From Microbacterium capsulatum (lineage in GTDB: Bacteria; Actinomycetota; Actinomycetes; Actinomycetales; Microbacteriaceae), in the NCBI RefSeq assembly GCF_030865425.1, contig NZ_JAVFCB010000006.1:213261-277260 (forward strand): DNA of 64,000 bases, written 5' to 3'. The notes under the pieces are model-generated. The model saw only the letters and a program-made list of their open reading frames with translations, did no database searches and was not told where the DNA came from. Shown here in pieces: positions 1-7,968 of the stretch. Positions within the stretch are counted from its first letter, which is position 1. Every line of letters starts with the position of its first letter. The translations under genes were made by a program, and so were the position numbers.

Positions 1-1205
1 TCGAAGTCGATGAGCTGCTGCGCGACCGGGTGCCGCTCCGAGCCGTAGGTAGACAGGAGCTCCTGCGGGCTGCGGCCGGTGAGCACGGATCCGAGCTTCC
101 AGCCGAGGTTGAAGCCGTCCTGCATGGACACGTTCATGCCCTGGCCGGCCTTCGCGCTGTGCGTGTGGCAGGCGTCCCCGGTCAGGAACACGCGCGGGTG
201 GCGCGTCACGTCCTCGTCGACGTCGTCGAAGCCGTCGGTGATCCGGTGGCCGACCTCGTAGACGCTGTGCCAGGCGACCTGCTTCACGTCGATCGAGTAC
301 GGGTGCAGGATCTCGTTGGCCTTCGCGATGACGGCCTCGATCGGGGTGTGCTTGACCTGGCGGTTGTCCCCCGCGGCGACCTCGCCGAGGTCGATGTACA
401 TCCGGCTGAGGTAGCCGCCCTCGCGCGGGATGTGCAGGATGTTGCCGGCCTCGGCGTTGATCGCGCACTTGGTGCGCCAGTCCGGGAAGTCGGTGTTCAC
501 GAGCACGTCCATGACGCCCCAGGCGTGCGCGGCCATCTCGCCGACGTGCTTGCGGCCGATCGCCTCGCGCACACCGCTGCGCGCGCCGTCGCAGCCGACC
601 ACGTACTTCGCGCGGATGGTGCGCTCCTCGCCCGCGCGCTCACCCGCGACGTAGCGGACCTGCACCTCGACCGGGTACTCGCCCTCGTCGTGGATCGTGA
701 GCCCGGCGAACTCCACCCCGTAGTCGGGCCGGATCCGTCCGGGGCCGTCGGCCGCGGCCTCGGCGAAGTAGTCGAGCACGCGCGCCTGGTTCACGATGAG
801 GTGCGGGAACTCGCAGATGTCGTAGGCGTAGTCGGCCGTGCGGGCGGTGCGGATGATGTTCTGCTTGTTCTCCGGGTCGGGCCCCCAGAAGTTCATCCAG
901 CCGATGTTGTACGCCTCGGCCATGATCCGCTCGGCGAAGCCGAACGCCTGGAACGTCTCGACGCTGCGCGGCTGGATGCCGTCGGCCTGGCCGAGCACGA
1001 GCCGGCCGTCGCGGCGCTCGATGATGCGCGTACTGAGGCCCGGGTACTGCGACATCTGCGCGGCGAGGAGCATACCGGCGGGGCCGGATCCGACGATGAG
1101 GACGTCCATCTCGTCGGGGAGCTCGGCGGGCCGGTCGATACCGGTGCCGTCGGCGGGGAGCACCCGCGGGTCGTGGGAGACGTATCCGTGGTGGTGGAAC
1201 TGCAT
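1..1205 (-). CDS. FAD-dependent aromatic hydroxylase (MobA/phenol 2-monooxygenase family), 3' end outside window
   Basis: The protein starts at the ATG at 1205 (MQFHHHGYVSHDP) and runs off the left edge after about 401 residues. It has the three flavin-hydroxylase signatures: an N-terminal dinucleotide fold (VLIVGSGPAGM, near residue 35), the central DG motif (GCDGARSGVREAIG) and the C-terminal GD motif (VFLTGDACHTHSAKAGQG). The opening MQFHxxG and the GQADGIQPRSVE segment resemble 3-hydroxybenzoate 4-hydroxylase and phenol 2-monooxygenase proteins. These use NAD(P)H and O2 to add a hydroxyl next to an existing phenolic one. Beside homoprotocatechuate ring-cleavage genes, the likely product is 3,4-dihydroxyphenylacetate made from a monohydroxyphenylacetate; that substrate is inference. 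It diverges from an IclR gene with paired operators between them. Confidence 0.85.
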   Translation of the reverse strand, partial: MQFHHHGYVSHDPRVLPADGTGIDRPAELPDEMDVLIVGSGPAGMLLAAQMSQYPGLSTRIIERRDGRLVLGQADGIQPRSVETFQAFGFAERIMAEAYNIGWMNFWGPDPENKQNIIRTARTADYAYDICEFPHLIVNQARVLDYFAEAAADGPGRIRPDYGVEFAGLTIHDEGEYPVEVQVRYVAGERAGEERTIRAKYVVGCDGARSGVREAIGRKHVGEMAAHAWGVMDVLVNTDFPDWRTKCAINAEAGNILHIPREGGYLSRMYIDLGEVAAGDNRQVKHTPIEAVIAKANEILHPYSIDVKQVAWHSVYEVGHRITDGFDDVDEDVTRHPRVFLTGDACHTHSAKAGQGMNVSMQDGFNLGWKLGSVLTGRSPQELLSTYGSERHPVAQQLIDF

Positions 1206-1262
1206 CGTCGTCGATTCCTTCCTGACGGCGCCGTCGGGTTCTGTTGCGCTTCGCTCCGCTGT

Positions 1263-1297
1263 GTTCTATATTCGAACACAACGTTCTACTATTGAAC
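1263..1297. promoter_or_regulatory. Tandem operators for the divergent IclR regulator
   Basis: Two 15-bp near-palindromes, GTTCTATATTCGAAC (1263-1277) and GTTCTACTATTGAAC (1283-1297), share the form GTTC-N7-GAAC and start exactly 20 bp apart, two helical turns. They lie in the short gap between the hydroxylase and IclR starts, where an IclR dimer pair would control both promoters. Binding is inferred from position and symmetry. Confidence 0.65.
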
Positions 1298-1351
1298 ACA
1301 GACTATCCGAGGTCGCGTGCGCGATCAAGATCGAGACCCCGAGGAGGATCC

Positions 1352-2050
1352 ATGGCGGAGGCGCCGGCATCGCAGACCCTCAGTCGCGGGGTCCGGATCC
1401 TGGAGATCCTCGCCGACGCCCGCGGCCCGCTCTCGATCGACGACGTCGCCGGACGGCTCGGTGTGCACCGCTCGATCGCCTACCGCCTCGTGCGCACACT
1501 CGAGGACCACCGTCTCGTCGGGCGGGACGCCGCCGGGCTCGTCGCGCTCGGGCCGCGCATGGCCGCGCTCGCGGCCGGGGTCGCGTACGACCTGCAGGCC
1601 GAGGCCCTCCCCGAGCTCACCGCGGTCGCGAACGAGCTCGGCATGACCTGCTTCCTCGCAGTCCTCGACGGCGACGAGTGCATCACCCTGGTCAGCGTCG
1701 AGCCGCGGCACACGGTCGCGAGCGTCGCCCAGCGCCCCGGCGCCCGGCACCCCGTCGTCGTCGGGGCCCCGGGCAAGGCGATCCTCGCGCAGCTGCCGGA
1801 CGCGGGGTGGCCGGAGGGGGCCCCGGACCCGCTGCACGCCGAGGTCGCCCTCGTCCGCGCCAACGGTTACGCGACGAGCCACGACGAGGTCATCCCGACC
1901 GTGCAGTCCGTGGCCGTGCCACTCGCCCTGCGCGCCCAGCGCCCCGCCGCGATCGCCGTCGTGCACGTCGCGACGAGCCGCACGAACGCGGAGATCGCCA
2001 CCCGCCTGCAGCATTCCGCCACGACGATCCGCGAGGCCCTCGGGGCCTGA
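1352..2050 (+). CDS. IclR-family transcriptional regulator
   Basis: This is a 232-residue regulator with an N-terminal winged helix (about residues 8-60; the recognition region reads LGVHRSIAYRLVRTLEDHRLV) and a C-terminal IclR effector domain (GAPGKAILAQL, then ANGYATSHDEVIPTVQSVAVPL). The ATG at 1352 was chosen because GAGGAGG lies 5 bases upstream; an earlier in-frame ATG at 1244 would run through the operators. It is somewhat short for the family (usually about 250) but both domains are present. It is divergent from the hydroxylase gene, so it most likely senses the aromatic substrate or a pathway intermediate and controls that gene and itself. Confidence 0.9.
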   Translation: MAEAPASQTLSRGVRILEILADARGPLSIDDVAGRLGVHRSIAYRLVRTLEDHRLVGRDAAGLVALGPRMAALAAGVAYDLQAEALPELTAVANELGMTCFLAVLDGDECITLVSVEPRHTVASVAQRPGARHPVVVGAPGKAILAQLPDAGWPEGAPDPLHAEVALVRANGYATSHDEVIPTVQSVAVPLALRAQRPAAIAVVHVATSRTNAEIATRLQHSATTIREALGA

Positions 2051-2066
2051 GCCCACCCACCCGTGG

Positions 2067-2119
2067 CGCTGAGCGAGGACCCCATCCCCCGGAGTGGTTG
2101 GCGAGGACCCCATCCCCCG
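2067..2119. repeat. Degenerate copies of the end of the GTTGAGCGAG palindrome
   Basis: Directly after the IclR stop, two imperfect units of GCGAGGACCCCATCCCCCGG occur at about 2075 and 2101. They resemble the outer end of the palindromic repeat that follows and look like decayed partial duplications of it. Confidence 0.5.
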
Positions 2120-2291
2120 GGGTCGTTGAGCGAGGACGCCGGAGGCGACCGAGACGAAACGCGGCGATCCGCCGGAGACCGCGTTTCGTCTCGCTCCGAC
2201 TCCGCCGGAGACCGCGTTTCGTCTCCCTCCGACTCCGCCGGAGACCGCGTTTCGTCTCGCTCCGACTCCGTCGGTGCTCGCTCAACGACCC
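2120..2291. repeat. Intergenic palindrome family A (expanded copy)
   Basis: The outer arms are GGTCGTTGAGCGAG (from 2121) and CTCGCTCAACGACC (to about 2290). Inside, CGAGACGAAACGCGG pairs with CCGCGTTTCGTCTCG. The right half is expanded: a 33-bp unit beginning CGCCGGAGACCGCGTTTCG is present three times, starting at 2170, 2203 and 2236. The same palindrome occurs unexpanded at 7859-7948 and 9166-9273. Confidence 0.85.
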
Positions 2292-2450
2292 CGGGGAAGC
2301 TCGCTCAACGACCCCGGGGAGGCCTGCTCAAAGACCCCGGGGAGGCCTGCTCAACGACCCCGAGGGAGCCTGATCTACGACCCCGGGGAGGCCTGCTCAA
2401 CGAACCCCGAGGGAGCCTGATCTACGACCCCGGGGGAGCCCGATCAACGG
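2277..2450. repeat. Tandem array of a 23-24 bp unit (CTCAACGACCCCGGGGAGGC type)
   Basis: About seven variable units follow one another: CTCAACGACCCCGGGGAAG, CTCAACGACCCCGGGGAGG, CTCAAAGACCCCGGGGAGG, CTCAACGACCCCGAGGGAG, ATCTACGACCCCGGGGAGG and so on. The unit equals the outer end of palindrome family A (CTCAACGACCCC), so the array appears to have grown from that end. No gene is seen in 2051-2462. Confidence 0.8.
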
Positions 2451-2462
2451 CCCGCACCGGGA

Positions 2463-3845
2463 TCAGACCTTCGACATCCCCCGGATCGGGCTGACCGCCT
2501 GTTCCGCCTCGGCCTCGGGGCCGAGCGGGATGCCGCTGCGGTCGCGCAGCAGCAGGGTCGCGAGCAGGCCGATCGCCGTCATACCGGCGAGGTACCAGGT
2601 GATGCCGACCGTCGAGTGCGTGTTCTGGAAGATCGCCTGCGCGATGAGCGGGGCGAACGCGCCGCCGAGGATCGCGCCGATCGCGTACGAGATCGAGACG
2701 CCGGAGAAGCGGATCGACGCGGGGAACAGCTCGGCGTACAGCGCCGCCTGCGGCCCGTAGGTGAGCCCGAGCCCGACCGTCAGGATCACGAGCGCCGCGG
2801 CCAGCGAGCCGGTGGTCGCCATGTCCGTCAGAGGGAACAGCAGCACCACGCCGACGAGCTGCAGGATCCAGCCGATGACGTACGTCGTGCGCCGGCCCAG
2901 GCGGTCGGACAGCCAGCCGCCGAGCCCGGTGAAGATCAGCCAGGTGACGCCGGAGAGCGCGACCACCCAGAACACCGGGCCCGTGCCCAGCTTGACCGGG
3001 CCGGCAGGATCCGTCGCGTAGTGCTGCACGTAGCCGCCGGTCGTCATGTACCCGACGGCGTTGTTGCCGGCGAAGACGAGCGCGGCGACGATCACCAGCA
3101 GCAGGTGGTGACGCAGCAGCTGCACGATCGGCATCCGCGTCTCCTCCTTGCGCTCGGAGATCTCGGTGAACACCGGGCTCTCCGACACCCGGCGGCGCAC
3201 CCAGTAGCCGACGCCGATCAGCACGATCGAGAGCAGGAACGGCACGCGCCAGCCCCACGCGTCGAACGCCGCGCCCGGGGCGATCTGCGCCATCAGCGCG
3301 AGCACCATCGAGGCGAGCAGCAGGCCGATCGGCACGCCGATCTGCGGCGCGGCGCCGAACAGTCCGCGCTTCTTCCGCGGCGCGTGCTCGACGGCCATCA
3401 GCACCGCCCCGCCCCACTCTCCGCCGGCCGAGACGCCCTGCACGACGCGCAGGAGGATGAGCAGGATCGGCGCCCACACGCCGATCACGGCGTGCGTGGG
3501 CAGCAGGCCGACGAGCGTGGTCGAGGCGCCCATGAGCAGCAGTGTGATCACGAGCATCGGGCGGCGGCCGAGCTTGTCGCCGAAGTGCCCGGCGAGGAAC
3601 GCGCCGAGCGGACGGAACAGGAAGCTCACGCCGACGCTGAAGAACGACACGATCTGCGCGAAGTCCTTGCCCATCGGCTGGAAGAACAGGTTGGCGAACA
3701 CGACCCCGGCCGCGAACGCGTAGATGAAGAAGTCGTACCACTCGACGGTGGTGCCGATGACGGTGGCGACGACCACGCGGCGCCGGTCGATCGACGAGGC
3801 GATGGTGCCGGTGGGGGTGAAGCCCGGTGAGGATTCCGCGGACAT
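2463..3845 (-). CDS. MHS-family MFS transporter (metabolite:proton symporter)
   Basis: A 460-residue integral membrane protein with about 12 transmembrane helices. After a short cytoplasmic N-terminus it reads ATVIGTTVEWYDFFIYAFAA, the hallmark start of the metabolite:H+ symporter subfamily (ShiA, KgtP, ProP). MFS signatures appear at the 2-3 loop (GHFGDKLGRRP) and again in the second half (GWLSDRLGRRTTY). The ATG at 3845 has GGAG upstream and begins MSAESSPGFTPTG. Such carriers move carboxylates and aromatic acids across the cytoplasmic membrane; here, divergent from the pathway operon, it is the probable phenylacetate-type substrate importer. The exact ligand cannot be told from sequence. 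Confidence 0.9.
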   Translation of the reverse strand: MSAESSPGFTPTGTIASSIDRRRVVVATVIGTTVEWYDFFIYAFAAGVVFANLFFQPMGKDFAQIVSFFSVGVSFLFRPLGAFLAGHFGDKLGRRPMLVITLLLMGASTTLVGLLPTHAVIGVWAPILLILLRVVQGVSAGGEWGGAVLMAVEHAPRKKRGLFGAAPQIGVPIGLLLASMVLALMAQIAPGAAFDAWGWRVPFLLSIVLIGVGYWVRRRVSESPVFTEISERKEETRMPIVQLLRHHLLLVIVAALVFAGNNAVGYMTTGGYVQHYATDPAGPVKLGTGPVFWVVALSGVTWLIFTGLGGWLSDRLGRRTTYVIGWILQLVGVVLLFPLTDMATTGSLAAALVILTVGLGLTYGPQAALYAELFPASIRFSGVSISYAIGAILGGAFAPLIAQAIFQNTHSTVGITWYLAGMTAIGLLATLLLRDRSGIPLGPEAEAEQAVSPIRGMSKV

Positions 3846-3962
3846 GCTGTCTCCTTTGCGTGCGACGACGTTGTCGGCCCGCGGTCTCGGATCCGCCCCG
3901 CCTGCGTCGAGGCGGCGATCGAACGGATCCGGATCCGGTGCTTGCCGGGCCCGTTGAGATAA

Positions 3963-3978
3963 TATACGATTTCGGATA
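3963..3978. promoter_or_regulatory. Candidate GntR operator in the divergent transporter/pathway promoter
   Basis: TATACGA-TT-TCGGATA is a near-palindrome (6 of 7 paired positions) in the only AT-rich stretch between the divergent starts at 3845 and 4032. The operon encodes its own GntR regulator, the obvious candidate to bind here. A -10-like TAATAT overlaps its left side. Confidence 0.45.
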
Positions 3979-4031
3979 CGACGCCGACGACTCCGGTCCG
4001 AGGCACCCGAAAGCGCGAGGAGGCGCCGTCC

Positions 4032-5564
4032 ATGACCGATCCGTCCGTACCGATCCCCCGGCCCGGCAAGATCATCGCCATCCACCTCAACTACCGCTCC
4101 CGCGCGGACCAGCGCGGACGCACCCCCGCCGCCCCCTCCTACTTCTTCAAGCCGTCCTCGTCGCTGGCGGGCACCGACGCCGTCGTCGAGCGCCCCGCCG
4201 GCACCGAGCTGCTCGCCTTCGAGGGCGAGATCGCGCTCGTGATCGGCACGGCCGCCCGGCACGTGCGCGTCGAGGACGCCTGGTCGCACGTCGCCTGGGT
4301 GACCGCGGCGAACGACCTCGGCCTGTACGACCTGCGCGCGAACGACAAGGGATCCAACGTCCGCTCCAAGGGCGGCGACGGCTACACGCCCCTCGGGCCC
4401 GAGCTCATCGAGGCCGCCACGGTCGACCCGACGCAGCTGCGGGTGCGCGCCTGGGTGAACGGCGACCTGCGCCAGGACGACGAGACCTCCGGGCTGCTCT
4501 TCCCGCTCCCCCAGCTCGTCGCCGACCTGTCGCAGCACTTCACGCTCGAACCCGGTGATGTGATCCTCACCGGTACGCCGGCGGGATCCAGCGTGATCGT
4601 CCCCGGCGACGTCGTCGTGATCGAGGTGGACGCCCCGACGGTGCACGGCAATCCGTCGTCCGGTGGGCTGCGCACCACGGTCTCGCAGGGATCCGTGGCC
4701 TTCGACCCGGCGCTCGGCTCGCTGCCGGCGGTCGACGACCTGCAGCGCGCCGAAGCCTGGGGTTCGCGCGAGGAGGCGGGCCTCGCGGATGAGGCGCCTG
4801 CCGAAGAGTCGGGGGGCCCTTCGGCAGGCTCCGGCCGGGGCGGGCTCTCCGCCGGGCTGCGCGCCAAGCTCGAGGCCGCGCCCACCGCGGGCCTGTCCGC
4901 CCAGCTGCGCAAGCGCGGGCTGCACTCCTGCTTCATCGACGGCGTCTCGGCCAATCTGCCCGGCACCAAGATCGTCGGTACCGCCAAGACGCTGCGCTTC
5001 GTCCCCGCCCGCGAGGACCTGTTCCAGAGCCACGGCGGCGGCTACAACGCCCAGAAGCGCGCGTTCGACGCGGTGGACGAGGGCGAGATCATCGTGATCG
5101 AGGCCCGTGGCGAGGCCGGCACCGGCACGCTCGGCGACATCCTCGCCCTGCGCGCGAAGGCCCGCGGCGCGGCCGGCGTCGTCACCGACGGCGGCGTGCG
5201 CGACTTCGACGCGGTCGCCGAGATCGGACTGCCCGTGTTCTCGCAGGGCGCGCACCCCTCGGTGCTCGGTCGCCGGCACGTCCCGTGGGACGTCGACGTG
5301 ACGATCGCCTGCGGCGGCGCGGCCGTGCAGCCGGGCGACGTGATCGTGGGCGACGGCGACGGCGTGATCGTCATCCCCGCGGCCCTCGCCGAGGAGGTCG
5401 CCGACGCCGCCCTCGCCCAGGAGGAGGAGGACGCCTGGATCGCCGATCAGGTGACCGCCGGGCACCGGGTCGACGGGCTGTTCCCGATGAACGCCGAGTG
5501 GCGCGCGAAGTACGACGCCGCGAAAGGCTCGGGCTCTTCGCAGGGCTCGGTGACCGGCGCATGA
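4032..5564 (+). CDS. Fumarylacetoacetate hydrolase-family / RraA-family fusion protein
   Basis: The 510-residue protein joins two enzymes. Residues about 10-235 are an FAH-family domain: KIIAIHLNYRSR, SYFFKPSSSLAG, the acidic metal motif FEGEIALVIG, KGGDGYTPLGPEL and ILTGTPAGS. Residues about 275-480 are an RraA/HMG-aldolase-like domain with GDILALRAKARGAAGVVTDG followed by GVRD, and GDGDGV near its end. A Gly/Ser/Glu-rich linker separates them. In the hpa pathway FAH-fold HpaG isomerises and decarboxylates the ring-cleavage product and normally has two FAH halves; here one is replaced by an RraA fold, a family with known oxaloacetate decarboxylase activity. The split of labour is inference. 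It is the first gene of the hpa operon and overlaps the next start (ATGA). Confidence 0.88.
   Translation: MTDPSVPIPRPGKIIAIHLNYRSRADQRGRTPAAPSYFFKPSSSLAGTDAVVERPAGTELLAFEGEIALVIGTAARHVRVEDAWSHVAWVTAANDLGLYDLRANDKGSNVRSKGGDGYTPLGPELIEAATVDPTQLRVRAWVNGDLRQDDETSGLLFPLPQLVADLSQHFTLEPGDVILTGTPAGSSVIVPGDVVVIEVDAPTVHGNPSSGGLRTTVSQGSVAFDPALGSLPAVDDLQRAEAWGSREEAGLADEAPAEESGGPSAGSGRGGLSAGLRAKLEAAPTAGLSAQLRKRGLHSCFIDGVSANLPGTKIVGTAKTLRFVPAREDLFQSHGGGYNAQKRAFDAVDEGEIIVIEARGEAGTGTLGDILALRAKARGAAGVVTDGGVRDFDAVAEIGLPVFSQGAHPSVLGRRHVPWDVDVTIACGGAAVQPGDVIVGDGDGVIVIPAALAEEVADAALAQEEEDAWIADQVTAGHRVDGLFPMNAEWRAKYDAAKGSGSSQGSVTGA
4796..4829. repeat. Hairpin repeat inside the FAH-RraA linker
   Basis: GCCTGCCGAAG (4796-4806) and CTTCGGCAGGC (4819-4829) form a perfect 11-bp inverted repeat with a 12-base loop. 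It encodes residues about 255-266, exactly in the inter-domain linker. Such CTTCGGCAGGC hairpins look like intergenic repeats, which suggests how the two genes were joined. Confidence 0.7.
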
Positions 5565-6244
5565 CCACAGCCCTCGCCGCGAGCAAGTCGGAGCAGGCGT
5601 ACGCCTGGATCCGCTCCCGCATCGCCTCGCAGGCCTTCGGGCCCGGCTTCCGCCTCGTGCTCGGTCCGATCGCGGACGAGCTGGGCATGAGCGTGGTGCC
5701 CGTGCGCGAGGCGATCCGCCGGCTCGAGGCCGAAGGGCTGGTGACGTTCGAACGCAACGTCGGCGCCCGCGTCTCGCTCGTCGACGAGAGCGAGTACGCG
5801 CACACGATGCAGACGCTCGGGCTCGTCGAGGGCGCGGCCACCGCGCTCAGCGCCCCCTTCCTCGACGAGGACGCGCTCGTCCGCGCCGAGGAGATCAACG
5901 CGCGGATGATCCGGCTGCTGGACAGCTTCGACGCGCACCGGTTCACCGAGCTGAACCGGCAGTTCCACTCCGTGCTGTACGAGCCCTGCCCGAATCCGCA
6001 CGTGCTGGACCTCGTGCACCGGGGTTGGGCGCGCCTGAGCGGGATCCGCGACTCCACGTTCGCGTTCGTGCCCGGCCGCGCCGGCCACTCCGTCGAGGAG
6101 CACGTGCAGATCCTCGACCTCATCCGCACCGGGGCCGATCCGCTCGAGATCGAACTCGCCGCCCGCAACCACCGCTGGCGCACGATGGACGCGTTCCTCG
6201 CCGCCCGCCACCCCGAGACCGCCCTGCAGACCCCTCTCCGCTGA
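5561..6244 (+). CDS. GntR-family regulator with FCD ligand domain
   Basis: A 227-residue regulator. Residues about 10-75 form the GntR winged helix (AYAWIRSRIASQAFGPGFRL, then MSVVPVREAIRRLEAEGLV); residues about 85-215 are an all-helical FCD domain with the metal/ligand histidines in ELNRQFHSVLYEP, VEEHVQILDLI and ARNHRW. The ATG at 5561 overlaps the stop of the fusion gene by four bases (ATGA), so the two are translationally coupled. Placement inside the hpa operon and a symmetric site in the operon promoter point to a local repressor that responds to a pathway acid. Confidence 0.9.
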   Translation: MTTALAASKSEQAYAWIRSRIASQAFGPGFRLVLGPIADELGMSVVPVREAIRRLEAEGLVTFERNVGARVSLVDESEYAHTMQTLGLVEGAATALSAPFLDEDALVRAEEINARMIRLLDSFDAHRFTELNRQFHSVLYEPCPNPHVLDLVHRGWARLSGIRDSTFAFVPGRAGHSVEEHVQILDLIRTGADPLEIELAARNHRWRTMDAFLAARHPETALQTPLR

Positions 6245-6275
6245 CCTCTCTCCGCTGACCTCTCTCCGCTGACCA
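6234..6275. repeat. Three tandem copies of CTCTCCGCTGACCT
   Basis: A 14-bp unit is repeated three times, starting at 6234, 6248 and 6262. The GntR stop codon lies in the first unit, so the expansion extends only the spacer before the next gene. Confidence 0.85.
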
Positions 6276-6298
6276 TCCGACGACATCGAAGGACGATG

Positions 6299-7837
6299 AT
6301 GACTGAATCCCAGACTCCCGCCGACCTGCCCGCCAAGCTGCTGCACTACATCGACGGCGAGTTCGTCGATTCGATCGACGGCGACACGTTCGACGTGCTC
6401 GAGCCCGTGTCGAACCAGACGTACGTGCAGGCCGCGTCCGCTCGCGAGGCCGACGTCGACCGTGCGGTCGCCGCCGCCAAGCGCGCGTTCGACGAGGGTC
6501 CGTGGCCGCGCATGCTCCCCCGTGAGCGCTCGCGCGTGCTGCACCGGATCGCCGACATCGTGGAATCGCGCGACGCCCGCCTCGCCGAGCTCGAGGCCTT
6601 CGACTCCGGTCTGCCGATCACGCAGGCCCTCGGCCAGGCCCGCCGCGCCGCCGAGAACTTCCGCTTCTTCGCCGACCTCATCGTCGCCCAGGTGGACAAC
6701 GCGTTCAAGGTCCCCGGCAGCCAGATGAACTACGTCAACCGCAAGCCGATCGGCGTCGCCGGCCTCATCACGCCGTGGAACGTGCCGTTCATGCAGGAGT
6801 CGTGGAAGCTCGCCCCGGCGATCGCCACGGGCAACACGGTCGTCCTGAAGCCCGCGAGCTACACCCCGCTGTCCGCGGTGCTGTGGCCGGAGATCTTCCG
6901 CGAGGCGGGCCTGCCCGACGGCGTCTTCAACCTGATCTTCGGATCCGGCGGCGTCGCGGGCGACCACCTCGTCCGTCACCCCGACGTGCCGATCATCTCG
7001 TTCACCGGCGACAGCTCGACCGGCGCGACGATCTCGACCGCCGCGGCCCCGCAGTTCAAGAGCCTCTCGCTCGAGCTGGGCGGCAAGAGCCCGGCCGTCG
7101 TCTTCGCCGACGCCGACCTCGAGTCGGCCCTCGACGCCACCGTGTTCGGCGTGTTCAGCCTGAACGGCGAGCGCTGCACGGCCGGATCGCGCGTGCTCGT
7201 CGAGCGCAGCATCTACGACGACTTCATCGCCCGGTTCGCCGAGCGCGCGAAGAAGATCGTCGTGGGCCTGCCGGGCGACCACCGCACCGAGGTCGGCGCG
7301 CTCGTGCACCCGAACCACTTCGAGAAGGTCATGAGCTACATCGAGATCGGCAAGGGCGAGGGCCGTCTGCTCGCCGGCGGCGGCCGCCCCGAGGGCTTCC
7401 CCACCGGCAACTACGTCGCCCCGACCGTCTTCGTCGACGTCGCGCCCGACGCGCGGATCTTCCAGGAGGAGATCTTCGGCCCGGTCGTCGCGATCACCCC
7501 CTTCGACACCGAGGAGGAGGCGCTCGCGCTGGCGAACAACACGAAGTACGGCCTCGCCGCGTACCTGTGGACCTCCGACCTGCGCCGCGGGCACAACTTC
7601 GCGCAGGGCATCGAGTCGGGCATGGTCTGGCTGAACTCGAACAACGTGCGCGACCTGCGCACCCCGTTCGGCGGCGTGAAGGCGTCGGGTCTCGGGCGCG
7701 AGGGCGGCTACCGCTCGATCGACTTCTACACGACCCAACAGTCGGTGCAGATCACGCTGGGGACGGCGCACACGCCGTCCTTCGGCAAGCAGCAGCCGCC
7801 GGTCGCGCAGGGCCTGGACGACCCGGACCCCCGCTGA
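6299..7837 (+). CDS. hpaE: 5-carboxymethyl-2-hydroxymuconate semialdehyde dehydrogenase
   Basis: A 512-residue NAD(P)-dependent aldehyde dehydrogenase. Visible landmarks are the proline-tryptophan-asparagine loop (ITPWNVPFMQ), the catalytic glutamate in SLELGGKSPAVVF, the catalytic cysteine in GERCTAGSRVLVE and the C-terminal PFGGVKASGLGREGG. Between a GntR gene and the extradiol dioxygenase it is best read as HpaE, which oxidises the aldehyde formed by homoprotocatechuate ring cleavage to the dicarboxylate used by the FAH-type enzyme. Two ATGs stand side by side (6296 and 6299); the second has better spacing from GAAGGA. Fit to HpaE rather than another aldehyde dehydrogenase rests partly on context. 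Confidence 0.92.
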   Translation: MTESQTPADLPAKLLHYIDGEFVDSIDGDTFDVLEPVSNQTYVQAASAREADVDRAVAAAKRAFDEGPWPRMLPRERSRVLHRIADIVESRDARLAELEAFDSGLPITQALGQARRAAENFRFFADLIVAQVDNAFKVPGSQMNYVNRKPIGVAGLITPWNVPFMQESWKLAPAIATGNTVVLKPASYTPLSAVLWPEIFREAGLPDGVFNLIFGSGGVAGDHLVRHPDVPIISFTGDSSTGATISTAAAPQFKSLSLELGGKSPAVVFADADLESALDATVFGVFSLNGERCTAGSRVLVERSIYDDFIARFAERAKKIVVGLPGDHRTEVGALVHPNHFEKVMSYIEIGKGEGRLLAGGGRPEGFPTGNYVAPTVFVDVAPDARIFQEEIFGPVVAITPFDTEEEALALANNTKYGLAAYLWTSDLRRGHNFAQGIESGMVWLNSNNVRDLRTPFGGVKASGLGREGGYRSIDFYTTQQSVQITLGTAHTPSFGKQQPPVAQGLDDPDPR

Positions 7838-7858
7838 CCCGACCCCACTCACCCACCC

Positions 7859-7948
7859 CGGTCGTTGAGCGAGCGCAGCGAGACGAAACGCGGCGATCCA
7901 CCGAAGCTGCGTTTCGTCTCGTCGCTTCGCTCCTCGCTCAACGACCGG
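7859..7948. repeat. Intergenic palindrome family A
   Basis: GGTCGTTGAGCGAGCGCAGC pairs with GCTTCGCTCCTCGCTCAACGACC across the gap, and CGAGACGAAACGC pairs with GCGTTTCGTCTCG around a short loop. It fills the hpaE-hpaD spacer and ends just before the hpaD ribosome-binding site. Confidence 0.9.
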
Positions 7949-7968
7949 AAGAAAGCAAGGACGCTGAT

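Noticed and set aside
2277..2450. CRISPR-like array
   Set aside because: Units are contiguous, variable and without unique spacers, and no cas genes are present; it is a tandem repeat derived from a palindrome.
2463..5465. Very long minus-strand frame extending the MFS gene through the FAH-RraA gene
   Set aside because: The MFS protein begins at 3845 with a ribosome-binding site and a family-typical N-terminus; the rest is antisense to a conserved fusion enzyme.
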